This document shows, piece by piece, positions 23,618 through 33,114 of a stretch of DNA of 33,268 nucleotides. Numbering within the stretch: position 1 is the first letter of the stretch; each line of letters starts with the position of its first letter. The translations under genes were made by a program, and so were the position numbers. Source of the stretch: JBEGQX01 sp041180805 (GTDB lineage: Bacteria; Planctomycetota; Planctomycetia; Gemmatales; Gemmataceae); contig JBEGQX010000373.1 in NCBI GenBank assembly GCA_041180805.1, forward strand, positions 1 to 33,268, given 5' to 3'. Below the pieces are notes generated by a model that saw only the letters and a program-made list of their open reading frames with translations, did not search any database and was not told where the DNA came from.

Positions 23618-26425
23618 TTGCAGAAAGAAAAAGTACGCCTCTATTTGCTTGCAAAGGAGTTGAATGTTGACTGCAAAGATTTAGTAGATCTTTGTCATCG
23701 GCAGGGTATTGAGGTCAAAAATCAACTTAGTAGCATAGAGCCAGCCCAGCGCGACCTTCTGGCGGATATCATCAGCAAGGGTGGTATGAAAGCTCCAGTG
23801 AGTGGGGCTAGACCAACAGCGCCAGCCGCACCTTTGCCCACACCTGTTGCGCCACCTGTGGTTCTTCAAAAACCACCCCAATTAACAAAAGCTGCCGCTA
23901 AGAAAGAAAAAGAAGCGGAAAAAAAGCCCTCCAAGGTAGCTGAACCCGAAGAACTCGCCCCCGTGGTTGAGGCGCCAAAAGAGCCTGTTGATTCTGTACC
24001 AGCATCACCCGTTGTAACTTCAAGCCCTGCTGTTGTTGCTCCAACCGCCCCTGTTTCGCCAACGGCGCCAACTGCACCGCCTGTACCTGCAGCCCCAAAT
24101 GTTCTTTCTGCCGTTCGCAATATGCGTATGCGAAACTTGGACGCAGCACCCAGGCCATCGGCTGGAGATCCTGGTTTGCGCAGGCAGAGGGAAAGAACTC
24201 CGCTAAGGCCTGGTTTTCCCACCGCCAACCCTCCTGCGCCGCTTAAGCAGTTCCCCATTGAGGAAAAGAAACCTGTCGCTGCTCCTGTTCCGACCGGGCC
24301 CAAGAAACTTGCCGAAATTCCCAAAGAGCTTTTGGCTAAAGGCGGCGGATCACCGATTCGCCTTGAGGATATAACTCGCCAGAGCATTGTTAAAAATCAA
24401 CTAGGCGGAGTGCTTCCGCCTGCGACTTTTGATGAGGAAGAAGATGATGACAAGGGCCGTAAGCCAGGCGGTGTTGCCGGGCGTGCGGACCGCCATCGAG
24501 AACGAAACGAGCGTCAGGCTCGCCGCAAGACCGAAGATGTTAACTTCCGTGGGTCTGTTTCCAATCTGCTGAATTCGGTTGACGAGGAAGCCAGAATTAA
24601 TCGGGAGCGAAGACGGCATAAGGGCCCCAAGGGGCCGCAGCCTCGCAAAGGCAAAGTTCCGATCGATCTACCGATTACAGTTCGATCCCTATCGGAAGCC
24701 ATCGGTATGAAGGCTGGCGAATTGCTCATGAAACTCATGGGCGCGGGATTGGGTGCTGGTCTGAATATTAACTCTGTGGTGGATCCTGATTATGCATCCA
24801 CAATAGCCTTGGAAAAAGGTTGCGAGCTGGAAGTTAAAAAGAAGGAAGATGTTGAAGAAAAGATCATAGGCATCTCCGAAAAAGAAGACAAGCCGGAAGA
24901 TCTTCAAATTCGAGCCCCCATTGTTACCATCATGGGGCATGTCGACCATGGAAAGACCTCGCTGCTTGACCGCATTCGCGAAAGCGAAATCGCAGCCACT
25001 GAAGCGGGTGGTATCACTCAGGTTCTTCGAGCTTGGCGCGTTGAGCATAATGGCAAGCCCATCACCTTCCTGGACACCCCCGGCCATGAAGCGTTCACCA
25101 AAATGCGTGCCCGTGGTGCAAATGTCACAGATATCGCTGTAATCGTGGTCGCTGCAGACGATGGCGTGATGCCTCAAACAGAGGAAGCCATCAGTCATGC
25201 GAAGGCTGCCGGCGTGAAGATCATTGTTGCCATTAACAAGGTTGATCTGCCAAACGCCAATATTCGAAAAACCGAACAGCAGCTTTACGGCCAGGGCCTT
25301 ATTCCGGATAGCATGGGTGGCGATGTGCAGTTTGTGCAAACCAGTGCGGCTTCGGGCAAGGGTATCAAGGAATTGCTGGACACCATCTCGCTGGTTGCCG
25401 AGGTGGAAGAATGGAAATCCAATCCCAACAAGGCTGCCAAGGGTGTATGCCTTGAGGGTAATGTCAGCGAAGGCGAGGGTATCTTCGCAACTTTGCTCGT
25501 GAAGGATGGAACCTTGAAGCGCGGGGATGTGATCCTTTGCGGTTCTGGTTATGGCCGTGTGAGGTCGATGTACGATGACCTTGGCAGGCCGATCCAGGAA
25601 GCTGGCCCAAGTTCGCCTTGCCGGGTGACAGGCTTGGATGAGTTGCCAAACGCTGATGACACATTCATGGTTGCGCATGACCTTGCGGAAGCCAGGGAAG
25701 TTGCTGAAAAACGCAAGATGAAGGCATTGGATGCCCAAATCCAGAGACGGTCCCCGATGACCTTGGAAAACCTGACCATGAGTAAGGTCACCGAATTGAA
25801 GGTGATCTTGAAGGCAGATTTCCGCGGTTCGATTGAAGCCATCCGCAAGGAACTTGAAAAACTGGCCCATGAAGAGGTTCGCGTGAGGATTCTTCACGCT
25901 GCTGTTGGTGGCATCACGGAAAGTGATGTTCAACTTGCCCTGGCAAGTCCGGCAGACACGATCATCCTTGGGTTTAATGCTGTGCCAGACGACAGGGCCC
26001 GAGCGCTTGCCGAGGAAAAAGAGATTCAGATTCGCCAGTACAATATCATCTATCAACTGGCGGAGGATGTTAGAAACGCGCTTGAAGGCAAGCTGAAACC
26101 CCGCGAGGAATTTATTCACCTCGGCAGAGCCGTTGTCAGAGATACTTTCAAGATCAGCAGGGTGGGTACTATCGCAGGTTGCTATGTTACACAGGGCACC
26201 ATTGAACGAAATGCCAAGGTTCGTGTGATTCGGAATGGCGTGGTGGTTTATCCCCCTGCCGAAAAGCACGCCGGGTTGGAATCCCTCAAGCGCTTCAAGG
26301 ACGATGTCCGCGAAGTGCGCGAAGGGTTTGAATGTGGTCTTAAACTTGCGAATTATGATGACATCAAGGTTGATGATGTTATCGAAGCTTACAAGATCGA
26401 GCAGATTCAGCGAACGCTTTCCTAA
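23618..26425 (+). CDS. infB: Translation initiation factor IF-2
   Basis: A complete 935-residue IF-2. Residues 1-50 ([20 protein letters not shown]) form the IF2_N domain. A long Pro/Ala/Val-rich and then basic linker runs to about 350. The G domain has [14 protein letters not shown] (440-453), [20 protein letters not shown] and AINKVDLP (about 537-544). The C-terminal beta-barrels and fMet-tRNA-binding domain follow, with [13 protein letters not shown]. It places initiator tRNA on the ribosome with GTP. The start is TTG at 23618, supported by AGGAG six bases upstream and by the fit of the N-terminal domain. After the G1 loop the switch region reads [12 protein letters not shown], where most bacteria have GGITQHIGAY. 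It is 131 bases from nusA, and ylxR is not between them. Confidence 0.96.
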   Translation: MQKEKVRLYLLAKELNVDCKDLVDLCHRQGIEVKNQLSSIEPAQRDLLADIISKGGMKAPVSGARPTAPAAPLPTPVAPPVVLQKPPQLTKAAAKKEKEAEKKPSKVAEPEELAPVVEAPKEPVDSVPASPVVTSSPAVVAPTAPVSPTAPTAPPVPAAPNVLSAVRNMRMRNLDAAPRPSAGDPGLRRQRERTPLRPGFPTANPPAPLKQFPIEEKKPVAAPVPTGPKKLAEIPKELLAKGGGSPIRLEDITRQSIVKNQLGGVLPPATFDEEEDDDKGRKPGGVAGRADRHRERNERQARRKTEDVNFRGSVSNLLNSVDEEARINRERRRHKGPKGPQPRKGKVPIDLPITVRSLSEAIGMKAGELLMKLMGAGLGAGLNINSVVDPDYASTIALEKGCELEVKKKEDVEEKIIGISEKEDKPEDLQIRAPIVTIMGHVDHGKTSLLDRIRESEIAATEAGGITQVLRAWRVEHNGKPITFLDTPGHEAFTKMRARGANVTDIAVIVVAADDGVMPQTEEAISHAKAAGVKIIVAINKVDLPNANIRKTEQQLYGQGLIPDSMGGDVQFVQTSAASGKGIKELLDTISLVAEVEEWKSNPNKAAKGVCLEGNVSEGEGIFATLLVKDGTLKRGDVILCGSGYGRVRSMYDDLGRPIQEAGPSSPCRVTGLDELPNADDTFMVAHDLAEAREVAEKRKMKALDAQIQRRSPMTLENLTMSKVTELKVILKADFRGSIEAIRKELEKLAHEEVRVRILHAAVGGITESDVQLALASPADTIILGFNAVPDDRARALAEEKEIQIRQYNIIYQLAEDVRNALEGKLKPREEFIHLGRAVVRDTFKISRVGTIAGCYVTQGTIERNAKVRVIRNGVVVYPPAEKHAGLESLKRFKDDVREVREGFECGLKLANYDDIKVDDVIEAYKIEQIQRTLS

Positions 26426-26441
26426 CAGGGGGGTGTGAGTG

Positions 26442-26741
26442 ATGCTGGAAGATGTTGCGGTGGGTGTCCTTAAGGTAAGATTGATAGTAAGGGAATCCCA
26501 CAGCCTGAAGGATAAAAGACAGGTGTTGCGCAGCATCAAGGACAGGCTTAAAAACTCGTTCAACATCTCAATTGCAGAGGTGGATGAACAGGAAAACAGG
26601 CAAATGATAGTTCTGGCAGTTGCCACGGTGGGGAATGACAATGCCCACATCAGGGGTGTGCTGGAGCAGATAAGCCAGGCCTTACGGGTTCATCCAGTGG
26701 CAGAGTTTGTTGACCAGCAGATGGATGTATACGCATTTTAG
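26442..26741 (+). CDS. ylxP: DUF503 (YlxP) family protein
   Basis: A 99-residue protein starting at the ATG at 26442, with AGGGGGG eight bases upstream. A GTG one codon earlier is also possible. VGVLKVRLIVRESHSLKDKR and RLKNSFNISIAEVD are the DUF503 pattern. YlxP-type proteins are small, soluble and usually sit between infB and rbfA, exactly as here; a ribosome-related role is suspected, but the molecular function is not settled. It is 16 bases after infB and 15 before rbfA, so it is in the same operon. Confidence 0.92.
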   Translation: MLEDVAVGVLKVRLIVRESHSLKDKRQVLRSIKDRLKNSFNISIAEVDEQENRQMIVLAVATVGNDNAHIRGVLEQISQALRVHPVAEFVDQQMDVYAF

Positions 26742-26756
26742 GGTAGGAATTGATTG

Positions 26757-27215
26757 ATGAAAACACACAGGCTGGCAAGAGTGGCGGAAGTAATCCGCGA
26801 GGTGGCCAGCGAAACCATTCTGTTCAAGCTTAAGGATCCACGGATCCGCATGGTGACAGTTTTGCGTGTGGAAGTATCGGGTGATCTTCAACATGCAAAG
26901 GTGTATGTTTCGGTCATGGGCACTGACGCTGAGCAAAAGGAGACATTGCGGGCGTTGAAGGGTGCCGCAGGGGTGGTGCAGTCACAATTAGCAGACCGAT
27001 TGAAGACAAGATTCATTCCGGTCATCGATTTTGTGCTGGATCATGGGATTAAGAAGAGTATGGAAGTCAGCCGCCTGATTCAGGAGGCGCTTGCGAATTC
27101 TTCCTCATCCTACGACCGGAACTTGGAGCAGGAACCCCTGCAGAATGAGGAATCCTCCGATGATGAAGAGGAATCCGATGAGGCCCGGAAAGAGTCTTCC
27201 GGCGAACCTTCCTGA
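26757..27215 (+). CDS. rbfA: Ribosome-binding factor A
   Basis: A 152-residue protein. The first 115 residues are the RbfA KH-like fold: RVAEVIREVASETI, LKDPRIRMVTVLRVEVSGDL with AKVYVSVMG, and FVLDHGIKKSMEVSRLI. RbfA helps mature the 3' and 5' ends of 16S rRNA in the small subunit. The tail after residue 115 is extremely acidic (Glu, Asp, Ser). The ATG at 26757 has AGGA eight bases ahead; a TTG just before it is less likely. In most bacteria truB would follow; here an endonuclease III-like gene does. Confidence 0.94.
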   Translation: MKTHRLARVAEVIREVASETILFKLKDPRIRMVTVLRVEVSGDLQHAKVYVSVMGTDAEQKETLRALKGAAGVVQSQLADRLKTRFIPVIDFVLDHGIKKSMEVSRLIQEALANSSSSYDRNLEQEPLQNEESSDDEEESDEARKESSGEPS

Positions 27216-27252
27216 ACCTTTGGCCATATTCATTCATGGAGTTGTGAAAGAC

Positions 27253-27966
27253 ATGGCAGCAACTACAGTAAACAAGCAAAAAGTGGTTAGTGTGCTTTTC
27301 AGCAAGGGAAAAAAGCTTGCAAGTGGCGAGCCTCAATCCCTTTCTGTCACCGAGCAGGTGATTTATTCCATCTGCCGTGAAGGGGCGACCCCTGAGCAAG
27401 CTGACAAGGCTTACAAGGCACTGACAAATAATTTCTTTGATTGGAACGAGGTTCGTGTAAGTGCGATTCGTGAGTTGGAAGAATGCTTCGACGGAATGAC
27501 CCGCAGGGTGGATCGGGCCTTGCGAATCACCCAGTTCCTTCAGGAACTATTCGAAACCACCTATTCCTTTGAAATGGAATTCTTGCACAAGAAGGGTGTA
27601 AAACAGGCTTCCAAGCATCTTTCAAGATATCAAGCCGCCAACGATTATCTTGGTGCCTGGGTTACCCAGCGCTCCCTTGGCGGTCATGCCATTCCTGTGG
27701 ATCCTCCAACGCTTCGCGTTTGCAAGCGCACTGGTTTGGTGGATGAAGATCAAAAGGAAGTTTTGGAAATTCGCAACTCGCTGGAACACTTGGTTCCCAA
27801 ATCCAAGGGTACCGAGTTTACGGATGTGATAAGCATGATTGGCGTGGAATATTGCCACGAGAGTCAGCCCCAGTGCAAAAGCTGTCCATTATCCAGTGAA
27901 TGCCGCTTTACCCAAAGTGCACCCAAGGCTGCAGCCAAGAAGGCATCCAAGCCTAAATCCAAGTAA
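27253..27966 (+). CDS. Endonuclease III-like HhH-GPD protein with [4Fe-4S] cluster
   Basis: A 237-residue protein starting at the ATG at 27253; the frame's upstream extension overlaps rbfA. The C-terminus has C201-x6-C208-x2-C211-x5-C217, the cluster spacing of endonuclease III. IPVDPPTLRVCKRTGLV holds Asp150 at the position of the catalytic aspartate of that family. The helix-hairpin-helix segment that normally reads like LPGVGRKTA is altered to RYQAANDYLGAWVTQRS, so the catalytic lysine (18 residues before the aspartate) is Tyr132 here. It may be a monofunctional glycosylase or a non-catalytic DNA-binding relative. A basic Lys/Ala tail (225-237) follows. It lies 37 bases after rbfA, probably in the same operon, closed by a terminator. 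Confidence 0.82.
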   Translation: MAATTVNKQKVVSVLFSKGKKLASGEPQSLSVTEQVIYSICREGATPEQADKAYKALTNNFFDWNEVRVSAIRELEECFDGMTRRVDRALRITQFLQELFETTYSFEMEFLHKKGVKQASKHLSRYQAANDYLGAWVTQRSLGGHAIPVDPPTLRVCKRTGLVDEDQKEVLEIRNSLEHLVPKSKGTEFTDVISMIGVEYCHESQPQCKSCPLSSECRFTQSAPKAAAKKASKPKSK

Positions 27967-27991
27967 TAACCAATAAAACGATGAACCTAAG

Positions 27992-28023
27992 GATGCCCTC
28001 TATTTTAAGCGATAGAGGGCATC
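27992..28023. terminator. Hairpin between converging genes
   Basis: A perfect 12-base-pair stem (27992-28003 with 28012-28023) with an 8-base loop. The stop codon of the minus-strand TPR gene lies within the left arm. No long T run follows, so efficiency is uncertain. Confidence 0.6.
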
Positions 28024-30441
28024 TTGTGCTTCCATGGCGTTAGGGTTGCCTTCGTAGGCTGTAGCCTGTTCATAGCAGGCAATCGCCTTTTTGGTGTCCC
28101 CCAATTTTTCAAGTGCCTGGCCAAGGCGAAGCCAGGTGCGGGCACCGCTTTTGGGGCTTTTTCGGAAATCCTGCAGGCAATTCACCGCTTCCTGGAACAT
28201 ATCGAGTTCCATGTAGATATCAGCCAGTAACTGGCACGAGGAATACCAGGCATCCTCATCATCACTGCCGGTGAATTTTTCAGGCTTGGGGTTTCTGGCC
28301 AATTCAAAAAGTTCCCTGGCCCGTGTTCTTTCCCCCTGGCGAAGAAGCCCTTTTCCCAAGAGAACCCTTGCCATGCGGTTTTCAGGTTCCAAAACCATTG
28401 CCAGTTCCACAAGATGGCGCGCGAATTCTATCCAATCCGGGTCCTCATAACGGCCATCCAGGATTTGCTTCGAGCGAACCAAGCAAAATGATACATCAAA
28501 ACCTTTCTTGAACGCTTCGGGGCTTTGAGCAAGTTCATTGGGTTGAATGGAAAAAAGATACTTCTCTTTTCGGGCAAGTAAGTCCTTGTCACTGCCTTGG
28601 TAAATCAGCGCCTGTTCAGTGGCGCGAAGGGCCGCAAGTGGTTGATTGGTTTCTTCATGGAGGGAAGCTAAAGTTCTCAGGGTTTCCACGCCACTTCTTT
28701 CAAATTCGCTGAATAGCTGGAAGTATTCAATGGCTTTTGCTGAATCTTTGGCGTGCAGGTGGTAATCTGCCAGGAACTTTACCGCGGAATAATATGCCAA
28801 TCGGGAAGCTTCCGGAAGGTTTTTTCCGCCGATCAGTTTTCCTGATTGAACAGCCTTTTCAAACCATTTCAGCGATTGCTCGCCTTCTTCTTTCTGGTCA
28901 TGGGATTTCCCGCTTTGCACAAAGAGGTACGGCGCCTCCAATGGCAATCCACATGATGCCATTTCCAGATATTGATCTCCCCGGGGGAGATCATGTTTCT
29001 GTTCCAGAAGCGCAAGGCCCAGATCCTTTAGGAACGCATAATCCAGGGAAGATCTAAGGCTTTCTGGTGTTGCTAATAGGTGCTCTGGAAGGAGTTCGGA
29101 ATAAAGGAACCGTTTTAGCGCCCATGCCTGTTGGTCTGATGGTTCGGATGCAAGGTGCTTTTCCACCGCGGCAATTGCCTCCATCCTGCAGGATGGATAA
29201 CTCTTGATGAGAGGATACCCCACCTGATTTTTCAGTTCGGGGTGCGATGCCAATGCCAAATTCCATGCAAGATACAGTATTGGATTTCTTGCAGGATGGT
29301 CATATGGTTGTGGAGGTTTTAATATTCCTTCAAGAAGGGAAGCGGCTTTGTTGACCTCCTTGTCGTGCAGTGCCAGTACACTGTCATAGTAATCGCATAC
29401 AGGCCCCAAATCAGGTCGTAATTTTCGAACCAAGATTATAAGCCGCACTACTTCGGCATGGAATTCAGGACTTGGTTTGCCCCTGAACAACAATGTTTGG
29501 ATTCTATCCTGGCAAAGGTTGATGTCCACCAAGGACATCGTCTCGGTATCTGTTTCAAGCTTGGAAGGGTCCAGTTCCGAATGAAGTTTCCAATATTGGT
29601 TTTTGGCCAGGGAATTCTGCGGATCCAGGCTTAATGCGCGTTGAAAGGCCTTCAATGCGTTAGCTTGTTGGCCAAGTTTCGAATAGCTTAGGCCCCGTAA
29701 AACATGCTTCAAAATGCGCAGTGAGGGAAGAATTCGCATGGTGTAAAAAAAGAATGTTCCAACGGGGATTAGGAATCCAGCGGTACGCAAAGGAACATTG
29801 TCCTTGGTAAGTATTCCCAACGCAAGTCCCATGAGAACACATATCGCCCCGATTTCCACCTCGGTTTCCTCTGCATAACCCGCGAAAGTTAGGAGGTAAA
29901 ACAAGGGAAGAAAGGCCAGTAACTGGAAGCAGAATGCCTGCGGGTGAGTTATTTTGGGGGCTTGTTCATTCCAAGGAGTTATCCCCAAAAGAAATGCCAT
30001 TCCCAAACCCAAAGCCACAAAAACACCAAAAATAATCCATATTTTGCCTTGGTTCTTTTTTAGCTTTCGCGAGAAGGCAAAGCAGGTACCCAACACTATT
30101 CCAGAAAGAATGGTAGTCATCAACAATGGGGTGTTTTGAGGAATGGCAAATAAAACACCCATGCAAGTTCCAATAATTATTCCATTGTATATGGCACCTG
30201 ATTGCTCAAGATTTAGAAAAAGAAGAAATGAAACAGGGTTCCGCGAGACCTTCGCTAAATTTGCCCTTTCTTGATAAGCAGCCCAAATCCAGCTAATTGC
30301 AAGACTAGACCAGGCCAGACAATTTAGCCTTAAAAAGCCCTCCCAAGGGGTCTCATCCATTATCCCGGCTTGGATCGATCCAAATGCACACAATCCAAGA
30401 AAAATACCTTTCAGCACATATTCAGTAAGAATGGGGTTCAT
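28000..30441 (-). CDS. Multi-pass membrane protein with C-terminal TPR repeats
   Basis: A protein of 813 residues if it starts at the ATG at 30441, which has AAGGA upstream; the frame is open 22 codons further. The first 260 residues hold about eight hydrophobic segments, for example KGIFLGLCAFGSIQAG, IWIIFGVFVALGLGMAFLLG and AGFLIPVGTFFFYTM. The rest is helical, with clear TPR units: KLGQQANALKAFQRALSLDP near residue 260, PLAALRATEQALIYQG, and KLGDTKKAIACYEQATAYEG at the C-terminus. TPRs are protein-protein interaction scaffolds. No enzymatic motif is seen and I do not recognise a family. It may act as a membrane-bound assembly platform; that is a guess. It is a single-gene unit, divergent from pckA. 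Confidence 0.8.
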   Translation of the reverse strand: MNPILTEYVLKGIFLGLCAFGSIQAGIMDETPWEGFLRLNCLAWSSLAISWIWAAYQERANLAKVSRNPVSFLLFLNLEQSGAIYNGIIIGTCMGVLFAIPQNTPLLMTTILSGIVLGTCFAFSRKLKKNQGKIWIIFGVFVALGLGMAFLLGITPWNEQAPKITHPQAFCFQLLAFLPLFYLLTFAGYAEETEVEIGAICVLMGLALGILTKDNVPLRTAGFLIPVGTFFFYTMRILPSLRILKHVLRGLSYSKLGQQANALKAFQRALSLDPQNSLAKNQYWKLHSELDPSKLETDTETMSLVDINLCQDRIQTLLFRGKPSPEFHAEVVRLIILVRKLRPDLGPVCDYYDSVLALHDKEVNKAASLLEGILKPPQPYDHPARNPILYLAWNLALASHPELKNQVGYPLIKSYPSCRMEAIAAVEKHLASEPSDQQAWALKRFLYSELLPEHLLATPESLRSSLDYAFLKDLGLALLEQKHDLPRGDQYLEMASCGLPLEAPYLFVQSGKSHDQKEEGEQSLKWFEKAVQSGKLIGGKNLPEASRLAYYSAVKFLADYHLHAKDSAKAIEYFQLFSEFERSGVETLRTLASLHEETNQPLAALRATEQALIYQGSDKDLLARKEKYLFSIQPNELAQSPEAFKKGFDVSFCLVRSKQILDGRYEDPDWIEFARHLVELAMVLEPENRMARVLLGKGLLRQGERTRARELFELARNPKPEKFTGSDDEDAWYSSCQLLADIYMELDMFQEAVNCLQDFRKSPKSGARTWLRLGQALEKLGDTKKAIACYEQATAYEGNPNAMEAQDALYRLK

Positions 30442-30595
30442 TCCTGGATTGTTCCTTGTGTTAAAGAAAGAAGCATGCCCAACTAAGTATCTTAAAGGCA
30501 AACACAAGGTAAATCTTAGTTGGAAAACCGGTCGAACGGTATATGTTTACAGAATGGGATTTAAGAATCACCTAAATGCATGAAAGGTGCTCCCC

Positions 30596-32134
30596 ATGCA
30601 ACTAATTTCTGAAGTAAACAAGTTATTCCATAGTGATTTGTCCTGTCAGCTTTGTTCCGCCGAGTTAGTGGAAACTTCCATAAGGCTCGGGGAAGGGTTG
30701 TTAACTCATCGGGGTGCTCTCTCTGTTCGAACGGGTAAACACACCGGCAGATCACCCAAGGATCGCTACATAGTGGATGATCCTTCCATACACGGGGAAA
30801 TCGATTGGGGAGGTATCAACCAACCGGTTGAAAGAGATGAATTCGAAAACCTTCTCAAACACAGTCTTGCTACTTTAAACCAGTTCAAAACATTTAAAAT
30901 GGAAGGATCCGCATGTGCAGATCCCGAACATTCTTTGAATGTGCGGGTTATTTCGGATCATGCCTGGCAAATCCTTTTTGCAAAATGTTTGTTTCGAAAA
31001 CCACTTCCCAAACCTGCATCACGCACTATTAACATTTTGGTGGATACCAAGGCATCCGAAACCAGGATTCTAATGGATCTAGTCCATGGAATCGTCCTGA
31101 TTCGTGGTACCGCTTACGCCGGTGAGATTAAGAAATCTGTCTTCAGCTTTCTGAATTTTCAGTTTCCCAGGGAAAATGTTTTTCCCATGCATTGTGCCGC
31201 AACCATGGGAAGGGATGGAGATGTTGCGCTTTTATTCGGGCTTTCAGGTACCGGCAAAACCACGCTAAGCGCCGACCCTGACAGATTGCTGATTGGGGAT
31301 GATGAACACGGATGGTCTTCGCACGGCGTATTTAATTTTGAGGGCGGATGTTATGCCAAGACTATAAGGCTTTCCCCCAAAGCTGAACCTAATATTTACA
31401 ATGCGATAAGGTTTGGGGCCGTTCTGGAAAATGTCCCCCTGGCAGAGTCCACACGCATTCCTGATTTCTTCGATGATTCCATTACGGAAAACACCCGTGT
31501 TGCCTATTCCCTGGATATGCTTGAAGGAATTTGCCCGGATTCGATGGGAGGGCATCCTGCGAATATTTTCTTCCTTACCTGTGATGCATTTGGCGTTCTA
31601 CCCCCATTAAGCAGGTTGGATGAAAATCAGGCCATGTATCATTTTCTTTCTGGGTATACAGCAAAAGTTGCGGGAACAGAACAGGGTGTCAAAGAACCTT
31701 CCGCGACATTCAGTGCCTGCTTTGGGGCGCCTTTCATGCCCAGATCGCCAGGCGTTTACGCTGATATGCTAAGGGAAAAGATCCGCAAACATCATTCCAA
31801 AGTCTGGCTTGTAAATACGGGGTGGAGGGGAGGCGGCCCGGGAGTTGGAACCAGATTTCCCCTACCGGCCACGCGCGCATTGCTCGCGGGTGCACTGCAT
31901 GGCGATTTTGACCATGTGAAGTTTCGCAAGGACGAAGCCTTTGGTCTGGATATGCCTGAAAATTGTCCGGGTGTGGAAAACGCGCTTTTGGATCCAAAAT
32001 CTGCTTGGCAAAACCTTGTGGCTTACAACCAGCAGCGAAACAGGTTGTGTGATTTATTTGTCCAGAATTTCAAAAAGTTTCAGGACAAGGTGAGATTGGA
32101 AGTTTCTCAGGCCGGGCCCAAAGCTTTGCGATAA
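30596..32134 (+). CDS. pckA: Phosphoenolpyruvate carboxykinase (ATP)
   Basis: A 512-residue enzyme with the ATP-type PEPCK signature. RTGKHTGRSPKDRYIV (45-60) is the substrate-binding region. GLSGTGKTTLSADPDRLLIG (about 215-234) carries the kinase-1a P-loop, and GDDEHGW is the metal-binding kinase-2 motif. It converts oxaloacetate and ATP to PEP, CO2 and ADP, the first committed step of gluconeogenesis, in the cytoplasm. I chose the ATG at 30596 with GAAAGG eight bases upstream; a GTG three codons earlier is also open. It is slightly shorter than E. coli PckA (540). The last 28 bases overlap the 3' end of the convergent hydrolase gene. Confidence 0.96.
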   Translation: MQLISEVNKLFHSDLSCQLCSAELVETSIRLGEGLLTHRGALSVRTGKHTGRSPKDRYIVDDPSIHGEIDWGGINQPVERDEFENLLKHSLATLNQFKTFKMEGSACADPEHSLNVRVISDHAWQILFAKCLFRKPLPKPASRTINILVDTKASETRILMDLVHGIVLIRGTAYAGEIKKSVFSFLNFQFPRENVFPMHCAATMGRDGDVALLFGLSGTGKTTLSADPDRLLIGDDEHGWSSHGVFNFEGGCYAKTIRLSPKAEPNIYNAIRFGAVLENVPLAESTRIPDFFDDSITENTRVAYSLDMLEGICPDSMGGHPANIFFLTCDAFGVLPPLSRLDENQAMYHFLSGYTAKVAGTEQGVKEPSATFSACFGAPFMPRSPGVYADMLREKIRKHHSKVWLVNTGWRGGGPGVGTRFPLPATRALLAGALHGDFDHVKFRKDEAFGLDMPENCPGVENALLDPKSAWQNLVAYNQQRNRLCDLFVQNFKKFQDKVRLEVSQAGPKALR

Positions 32135-33114
32135 GAAGTTTTCTTTTGGGACATATCCGCCAGCCAGGAAATGATTCGGGATTCCCCCCAGCGAATTCCT
32201 CCTGCCCCGTCTTTGCCAAGAAAACCAAGGTGTCCCCCGGATTCCTGAATGCAAAGTTGAATATGTTCAGGAACTTTAAGGGATTCAAAAGGTTCCGGTG
32301 CAATAAAAGGGTCATCTTTGGCGGTTAAAATCAGCGTGGGAACTTTTATTTGATCGATGAGATGTGTGGTGGAGCATTTGGAATAATATTCATCCACACT
32401 GCCGTATCCCGCACTTGGCGCGGTGTAAAGTTCGTCAAAAAGCCTGATGGATAAATCCTTGGGAAAATTAATATTCGGCATTCCCGGGTAATACCTAAGC
32501 CTTCGTTTTACATCCTGAAGCAGGTTGGAGAGGAAATGCTTCTCGTATACCTGGTTGGATTTTCTTCCAATTAGGTCCGAGCATTTTGCCAAATCGATGG
32601 GTGGCCCCATGGCGGCAACACCAGCCAGGCCTTCCAAGTTGGGTTGTTCCCCGGCAAGTTTTAAAACGAGGTTTCCTCCAAGTGAAAATCCAACGATGAA
32701 TGTGGGGCAATCTTTTCCCGGAACTTGAAAGTTTTCAAGCACCGCGCGTACATCATCTGATCTGCCCGCATGATATGGTTTCTTTGCGTAAGGCAGTCCA
32801 GCACCAGCACTGCGCTGGTTCATACGGATTACCCGCCAGCCTTTTTCATAAAGTCTTTTACCCACCCTTACCATCATTCCTGATCGATGACTGCCGGTAA
32901 GACCGTGCACTAGAACCACGGTTGGTTGCGGGGGTTGCCAGTTCTCAGGTTCACTGACAACCAGAAACAAAGAGTCTCCATCCGGTAATTTTAGAATCAC
33001 ATCCAGTGAGGGGAATTCAAACGGACTATTGTCAACAAACGCCCCCAGGAAGGTTTGTATGTGCCGATTTTTAAGGAAAGGCAACGGGCGAAATTTATGG
33101 TGACTATTGCTCAC
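32107..33114 (-). CDS. YheT-type alpha/beta hydrolase
   Basis: A 335-residue protein. It begins with the family hallmark NRHIQTFLGAF (17-27). VLVHGLTGSHRSGM (68-81) forms the oxyanion region, GFSLGGN (142-148) holds nucleophile Ser144, AKDDPFIAP holds the acid (Asp267 or Asp268), and SGGHLGFLG holds His295. The triad is complete. Members of the YheT/ABHD1-3 group act as esterases or lipases on poorly known substrates in the cytoplasm or at the membrane. The first codon is GTG at 33114, with only a weak AGG about 12 bases upstream. It converges on and overlaps pckA by 28 bases. Confidence 0.9.
   Translation of the reverse strand: MSNSHHKFRPLPFLKNRHIQTFLGAFVDNSPFEFPSLDVILKLPDGDSLFLVVSEPENWQPPQPTVVLVHGLTGSHRSGMMVRVGKRLYEKGWRVIRMNQRSAGAGLPYAKKPYHAGRSDDVRAVLENFQVPGKDCPTFIVGFSLGGNLVLKLAGEQPNLEGLAGVAAMGPPIDLAKCSDLIGRKSNQVYEKHFLSNLLQDVKRRLRYYPGMPNINFPKDLSIRLFDELYTAPSAGYGSVDEYYSKCSTTHLIDQIKVPTLILTAKDDPFIAPEPFESLKVPEHIQLCIQESGGHLGFLGKDGAGGIRWGESRIISWLADMSQKKTSYRKALGPA

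Noticed and set aside
24689..26650. A 653-codon open frame antisense to infB
   Set aside because: Same reason: it shadows the conserved G-domain half of infB and shows no recognisable protein features.
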